Source: Armillaria gallica
Taxonomy: Eukaryota; Basidiomycota; Agaricomycetes; Agaricales; Physalacriaceae
Assembly: GCA_037576215.1 (NCBI GenBank)
Contig: JBANDB010000004.1
Span: 3,906,001-3,970,000, forward strand
Direction: 5' to 3'
DNA length: 64,000 nucleotides
The position numbers were made by a program, and so were the translations under genes. The first letter of the stretch is position 1. Each line of letters opens with the position of its first letter. The notes beneath the pieces are model-generated. The model was not told where the DNA came from. It was given only the letters and a program-made list of their open reading frames with translations, and did not search any database. Shown here piece after piece: positions 58,601 to 64,000 of the stretch.

Positions 58601-59484
58601 GGGGTGGTTGGGATTAGAGAAGAGCCATTCAACAACGCGCATGATTCCGGAGGGAGGAAGAAAGCCTAGGCGTGCCATAATGTGAAGGGTTGCAGCGAGA
58701 TATCGCCGTTCATACTTGAGGGACTCATAACGAGCGTTCAATATGTCGGCACCAAGACTTCCAATACCTGTGTTTACCATCAAGAAGGCATATCATCGAG
58801 ACCAACGCCATACTCACCTTGGGCTGACGGCGCTACTGTATTACTTCTTGCATTCTTCCTCGCAGCATCTGTCTTTGACAATGCAGTTTCCAGTGCCCCA
58901 AATTCCCTGATGATTTTCAGACTTAACGACGATTCAACGCCTTGGGGCCCAAGACCTTGAAGCTCCTCTCTGACGAAACGATGGATTTGCGAATAGACGA
59001 GAGTGGCGTCCGGCGCTTCTGCAATGGTAGCTTCATAAATGTATCGAAGAGAATCAACGAGATGGCGCCGCCTCTGGTGGTACTCGGATATCGCCAATTC
59101 AATGGAGTCCACAGGCCCAACATTTGGATTTTCGGCGACGACTTTTTGGAGCAGTCCAGCAATGTAGCGTTCGGAACATTCCAGTTGCTGCGAAAGGAAT
59201 ATGACCTGTCGCGCAAACTCTGCGTTAACTGCGACTTGTTTTCCATTAATCAAAGCCTTGCCTAGGCCCACAGTTAGAGTGAATATCAAGGATGGATATA
59301 CCTGATACGCACCAGACTCGATTTCTCTCTGTTCCTGCTGATTCCTTGCACCGACATCAAAAAGTTTCAATAGACGCGGTTTAGCGACCATGAGCTCGTC
59401 AAGAAGCGCCTGGCCACCATTGGCCACCTGTTTACCGCTGAAGGTGTCGAAGAGAGCTTGACGGAGACGAGAAATAGACTCCAT
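52681..59484 (-). CDS. NUP192: NUP192/NUP205, inner-ring nuclear pore scaffold
   Basis: A very large helical protein, mostly in two long exons. The ATG is at 59484: MESISRLRQALFDTFSGKQV, then LLDELMVAKPRLLKLFDVG. Further on are VYPSLIFTLTVGLGKALING, FLSQQLECSERYIAGLLQKV, and after an intron GIGSLGADILNARYESLKYE and RRYLAATLHIMARLGFLPPS. The 54384-57371 block contains FRAIPTLVSLLPLSIPLELK, GALFEALSAFCHPG and many alpha-solenoid helices. The C-terminus ends LLLWRHMLYYCDET and PTLRSWIVG. NUP192 bridges the inner ring to NIC96 and NUP53 and is essential in fungi. The frame breaks once, near 57430-57436, in a run of five T (minus strand), where no intron fits; a missing T is the simplest cause. 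The C-terminal exons below 54300 are small. Confidence 0.9.
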
Positions 59485-59983
59485 TTGAGTCCAATCTGCC
59501 GCCACTGTGGACGTTGTTGTTCTTCACGCGTAGGCGCGTAAATCCAAACAAGGTTCAATAACGCACATCCCGTTTTGGAAGTTTCACTCAATATTTATGT
59601 AGGTTCGGCAGGTTCTTATTCTGCTTTCCTCTCTCAATTTGAACAAATCGACATGTCTAAATCATTGCCGAGTCGTTGCTCCCTAGCGTTCCACTCGGCA
59701 AGCACCAACGATTCCGTGTTATACTTAAAACAACAAAAGTGAAAATGGCACCTGCTGCTGTCTTTCTGCAGTTAAAAAAAAGAATAATCTCGCGGTGCTT
59801 GGTCAGGGACCAGAGTGCCTTCCTTTCTGTGGTAAGAGAGTCACTCCTAACAGCATCTTAGGAATATTTTGTGATCACTGGCGCCTATTCGAAGCTTAAA
59901 GTGGATGGTCGAATCAAGCAGCGCTTCGGCATGACTCGTGTACCACTCGTGGTTTCTCCGTCTTGTCTTTGGTTCGAAACACC
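59485..59983. promoter_or_regulatory. Divergent promoter region (NUP192 / helicase)
   Basis: About 500 bases between the starts of NUP192 and the ZNFX1-like helicase. Contains a short A-run at 59775-59784. No conserved element was identified; extent is inferred from the start codons. Confidence 0.4.
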
Positions 59984-62900
59984 ATGTCGAACGACTTGGA
60001 CATCCGTACAGCTCGCCTTCGTAGAATCTTCGACAATGTCTTACAAGGCAAGCAGTCGCTGGAAACCAAACCAGCTCTCAACTATTCCTTCAGGCTCTGT
60101 GTCTTCAGGCAGATCCTCCTGCCTGCATCGATAGGATACTTGCGAGCAAGGTTGGACTTTCCTCCTTGCAGACTGCCTTCCAATCCAATACAACGACGGT
60201 CTTTCTTAATGGCTTAGCTACAGATGCTCTGATTTATCTCCAGAATCCAGACATCAAAACGATCAGCTGTGGTCAATTTCTCACAAAGATCCTACTTGCC
60301 ATCGTTGATCCCCCACTCTTCTGGGACGCATTGGTCGAGGCGTTCAAAGCCAAACAGCTCTCCCAGAAGGCGCAACAATGTTTTGGATGGTTGTTGCATC
60401 AGCTCATAGTCACCCGAAACGACGGTGTGTCCCCTTATGTCCCACTTGCGGAAGAGATGGTCCCACTCTTCGCATCTTCCCCTCATCTGTGTATCCGTAC
60501 TATAGCTCAAAAAATCCATTGTATCATCTCCCTCGCATCTGTCTCTCCCGTCGTTTTCACGGCGACCTTCGTCCTGGTGGCCGACACGACAATGATTTTC
60601 CAGACTTTCGTCGGATCGCTATCCTACCTACTCCTGACGAGATCGCATCCACAGAAGCGCCCTTTCTCCGCCCCAGCTGGGCGCTTGATGACCCTAGTAC
60701 CGAAAGTCATCGTGAGGCGCTGTATCTGGACAACCAGTTTAGGTTAATGCGGGAGGATATGATCCATGAGCTGCGGGGAGAACTTCGTATTGCACTCGGT
60801 AAACAGACGGGCCGAAAGCATCGAGGTTTGGTGGTGGATAGGATGAAGATCATCGGCGTCAGCTTAGGTGATGACTCGAGGAGGAAGAACAAGTTTGCGA
60901 TCACCTTCCAGTGCGAGGATGATCTTCCGCAGCTCCGAAAGCTGGACAGCCATGCCCAACGAAAGGCATATCTGAAGAAGAATACCAGGCTGCTGAAGCA
61001 TCAGTCGTTGACCTGCTTAATGGTTGGCGAAACTGTCTTGGTGTTTCCTTGCGTCCGTCGAGACGAGGAGCTGCTGGCAAAAATCCCTCCAGAGATTGTT
61101 CTGGAATTGGAGGGCGAAGTGCCGATCACCAGTTTACTGTTGAAGGCGAAACCATCTACTTTTTTCAAGATCTTACAGATCGACACTGCTCTCTTCGCTT
61201 ATGAACCTGTCCTGAATGCTCTGAAGCGTATGCAGGCATTGCCACTTGCTCGGGAACTCTTGTTCTGGAAAGTGGGTGATGCTATGGGTATACCGGATCA
61301 TTCCGTCGGTTTGCGTGAAGCCATTTCCATGCTTGACAAGAGTATTGGTCAAGACTTGCGTGACGTGATGTCCTTGGATAAATCAATCGTTCTGGACCAG
61401 TCGCAGATGAATGCCCTGCTCTCAGGTTTGACACAGAAGGTATCCATTATACAGGGTCCTCCAGGTATGTTCTTCGTTCAGCATCTGACCACGATTGACC
61501 GACCTACTAGGAACTGGAAAATCATTCATCGGCGCTCTCCTTGCCAAAATTATCCACGACTACTCCGATCTGAAAATTCTTGTAGTCTGTTACACCAACC
61601 ACGCGTTGGATCAATTCCTTGAGGACCTCCTCGACGTTGGGATACCCGTTGAACAGATGGTTCGCATGGGTGGAAAGAACACACCACGGACAAAGCCTAT
61701 GGCTCTTCAATATCAGCAGAGCCCAACTCGATTTACTAGCCTTGACTATTCTGTCATTGACGGGTGTAAGCGTGAAATTGAACAGTTATCGAAGAGATTG
61801 GAACGTTCCTTCTCGAAGAACTTGCAGCAGGAGATTTCGATTAAAGAATTGATGGTCTATCTGGAACGCAGACAGCAAGCCTTCCACGAGGCTGTACAGG
61901 TTCCTTCTTCAGAGGACGGAATGAAGGTTGCGGATGAAAAGGGTCGCGCAGTTGATGAATATTATCTTCTCCGCCGATGGAAGGCGGGCCGTGATGCAGG
62001 TGTGTTCCAGAACGAGCAGAATATCCGCGATGCCTCCGACATATGGACCATGGACAAGGAAACACGCCAAGTGTATCTCTCCCAGTGGGAAGAGAGAGTC
62101 AGGAAGTTGGTTAGCAGAAAGCTTTGTCGCCGGATTCTCAGTTACAATGATCTAATCGACCAATTGACCCGCAAGTTTCGAGAGAAGGATGCCGCAATCC
62201 TCCGAAGCAAACAAATCATTGGCTGTACGACTACGGCTGCCGCAAAATACGGACTCGATCTACAAGCTGCCGCTCCCGATGTCGTGCTTGTGGAAGAAGC
62301 CGGGGAGATTCTCGAGAGCCACGTCGTGACGGCCTTGGGAGAGGCGGCGAAGCAACTTATCCTAATCGGTGATCACAAGTAAGTTCATTCTCGACCCATG
62401 ACCATCGAGAAGAAACAATGACCTTTCACTAGGCAACTTCGTCCCCGGGTGAATAATTATGAGCTCACAGTTGAAAAAGGCGAAGGCTACGACCTCAACC
62501 GGTCTTTGTTTGAACGCCTCGTTCTAAAGGGATACCCACATCAGACGCTTCATACCCAGCATCGCATGCGCCCTGAGATCTCGGCTCTTGTTCGCCATCT
62601 GACATACCCCAATCTTCTTGATGCTCCCAAAACCCAGGACCGTCCTCCTATACGTGGCCTTCGCGATAACATTGTTTTCATCAACCACAATCACCTCGAG
62701 GATGGTTGTTTGCAGATCATGGATTGCCACGACCTGGGCTCAAGCTCTTCGAAGCAAAATCTGTTCGAGGCCAAGATGGTGCTCAAGATCGTCAAGTATC
62801 TTGCTCAGCAAGGATATAGATTCCAGCCAAATGGTTGTTCTGACTCCATATCTTGCTCAACTCCATAAACTCCAGAGAGAGCTCAAGAACGAAATGGATC

Positions 62901-64000
62901 CCGTTTTGAATGACCTCGATTCTCATGAACTCATACGAGCCGGTCTTCTCACTCCCGAAGAGGCAATGTCACGCAAGCCATCCTTTCTTCGACTTGCAAC
63001 CATAGGTATGAACATTTCGATGAATCTGATATTCTTCATTCAATTCTGATCATCTCACCTCTAGACAATTACCAGGGCGAGGAGAGTGACATTGTCATCG
63101 TATCATTAACTCGAAGCAATCTCGATCATGACATTGGTTTCATGTCCGCTCCCGAACGGGTCAACGTTTTGCTCTCTCGAGTTAGAGATGGTCTCATCAT
63201 GATCGGCAATTCAGATACTTTTACGCAGGCGCGAAAAGGAAAAGCGGTCTGGCAGCAGCTATTCGCCATGCTGAGAGATCGAGGTCATATCTATGACGGA
63301 TTGCCGGTCAAATGTGAACAGCATCCATACCGGACTGCGCTGCTCAGCACTGAGTCACAATTTGAGAAGGACTGTCCTGACGGCGGGTGTTTGGAGCCAT
63401 GGCAAGTCTCCAGTAACTCCTTAAGTATCACGCCACGAACTCAATGGTATTCTAGTAACGCAACACTGAATTGTGGGCTACACGCGTGCCCATCTCTGTG
63501 CCATCGACTCCAGGACCATTCAAAGATGCGCTGCCGTCAAAAAATCACAAGTCAATGTTTAGAAGGCCATTCTCAATCGAGGGAGTGCAGCGAACGCGCC
63601 CTTCAGTGCTGTTGAAGATGTACGAACACCGGCCCGATACAACAGGAGGATTTACTGCGAAAACTGGACAGGGATCCACTCTCTTTGGACTGGAGGACTG
63701 CAAGGCAGACACCAAGTCTGGATGCTCGACGTGGTCTCCCTTCCTTGCAAGGATTCTATCCTCGCAGCAAGCCTTCGGAATCAATTGCTGCGGAATTGGA
63801 GACTTCATCGTCTGATAGCGATGATGATACTACTGAGACAAGTAAAGCGAAGATGGATGCTAAAAAGAACATTGAATGGGGTGTGGACGAGTTCTTTGTC
63901 ACTAGGACACTGGCGAAAGCAGAAGGTTATTTTTCTCTGCTTCCTTCAAGGTTCCATTGCCTCTTCGTTGAGAAGATGGTATTAAGAGCTGCCAAATCAA
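59984..64000 (+). CDS. ZNFX1/NFX1-type zinc-finger SF1 helicase, runs off the window
   Basis: Start MSNDLDIRTARLRRIFDNVL at 59984. Then a long helical region, followed by PGGRHDNDFPDFRRIAILPT, a family signature. The SF1 helicase has QGPPG (exon) joined to TGKSFIGALLAKII (Walker A), LVVCYTNHALDQFLEDLL, VVLVEEAGEILESHVVTALG (motif II as EEAG), ILIGDHKQLRP (III), TQHRMRPEISALV (IV), TIDNYQGEESDIVIVSLTRS (V) and APERVNVLLSRVRDGLIMIG (VI). NF-X1-type zinc fingers follow: CPDGGC, LNCGLHACPSLCHRLQDHS. The last bases read WGVDEFFVTRTLAKAEGYF and KMVLRAAKS, so little is missing. Relatives act in RNA silencing and RNA surveillance. Frame breaks at about 60092, 60563 and 62818 interrupt otherwise conserved blocks. 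Confidence 0.83.
63402..63455 (+). other. GC-AG intron in the ZNFX1-like gene
   Basis: The intron starts GCAAGT, the classic GC donor, and ends TTCTAG. The join gives CPDGGCLEPC then NATLNCG, restoring the zinc-finger cysteines. Confidence 0.82.

Overview
The window looks like nuclear DNA from a basidiomycete fungus, most likely an agaricomycete. Genes are broken by many short introns (about 45-60 bases, mostly GT-AG). The gene content also fits: F-box/LRR-type proteins, a FunK1-type kinase pair, a wax-synthase-like acyltransferase and an HSPA12-like Hsp70, set among compact housekeeping genes on both strands. No prokaryotic, organellar or intact mobile-element signature was seen. All exon joins are my own reading by eye.

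Left part (1-25.5 kb) is accessory and gene-poor. It holds an F-box gene (118-1407), about 4.5 kb with little convincing coding, a wax-synthase-like gene with an in-frame stop (5969-7156), and a second F-box gene (7663-9074) divergent from a SAM50 outer-membrane assembly gene (9313-11121). Then come a small unknown gene, a nucleotidyltransferase-like gene, another unknown gene, an NHP6-type HMG-box gene, a tandem pair of FunK1 kinase genes with a third truncated relative between them, a third F-box-like gene and an otubain-type deubiquitinase (24155-25471).

Right part (25.8-64 kb) is dense housekeeping: an ERCC6L2/Rad26-like SNF2 helicase, a UBE2G1-like E2, the second-largest subunit of RNA polymerase III (RPC2), a Ubc7/UBE2G2-like E2, D-arabinono-1,4-lactone oxidase, an HSPA12-like Hsp70, a small UQCC2/Cbp6-like gene, NOC2, an unusual DNA-base-modification-type domain fused to a chromodomain (49827-51377), SFT2, the giant nucleoporin NUP192, and the start and most of a ZNFX1/NFX1-type helicase that runs to the right edge.

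The observation most worth following is the 49827-51377 gene: a helical domain of the 5-hydroxymethyl-dU kinase / thymine-pyrophosphorylase type, joined to a C-terminal chromodomain, with a SUMO-interacting-like motif at the N-terminus. Other notable points are three GC-AG introns, a 7-base micro-exon in RPC2, a kinase duplication whose similarity stops at the start and stop codons, a perfect 17-bp inverted repeat, and several one-base frame breaks in conserved genes that look more like assembly errors than decay.
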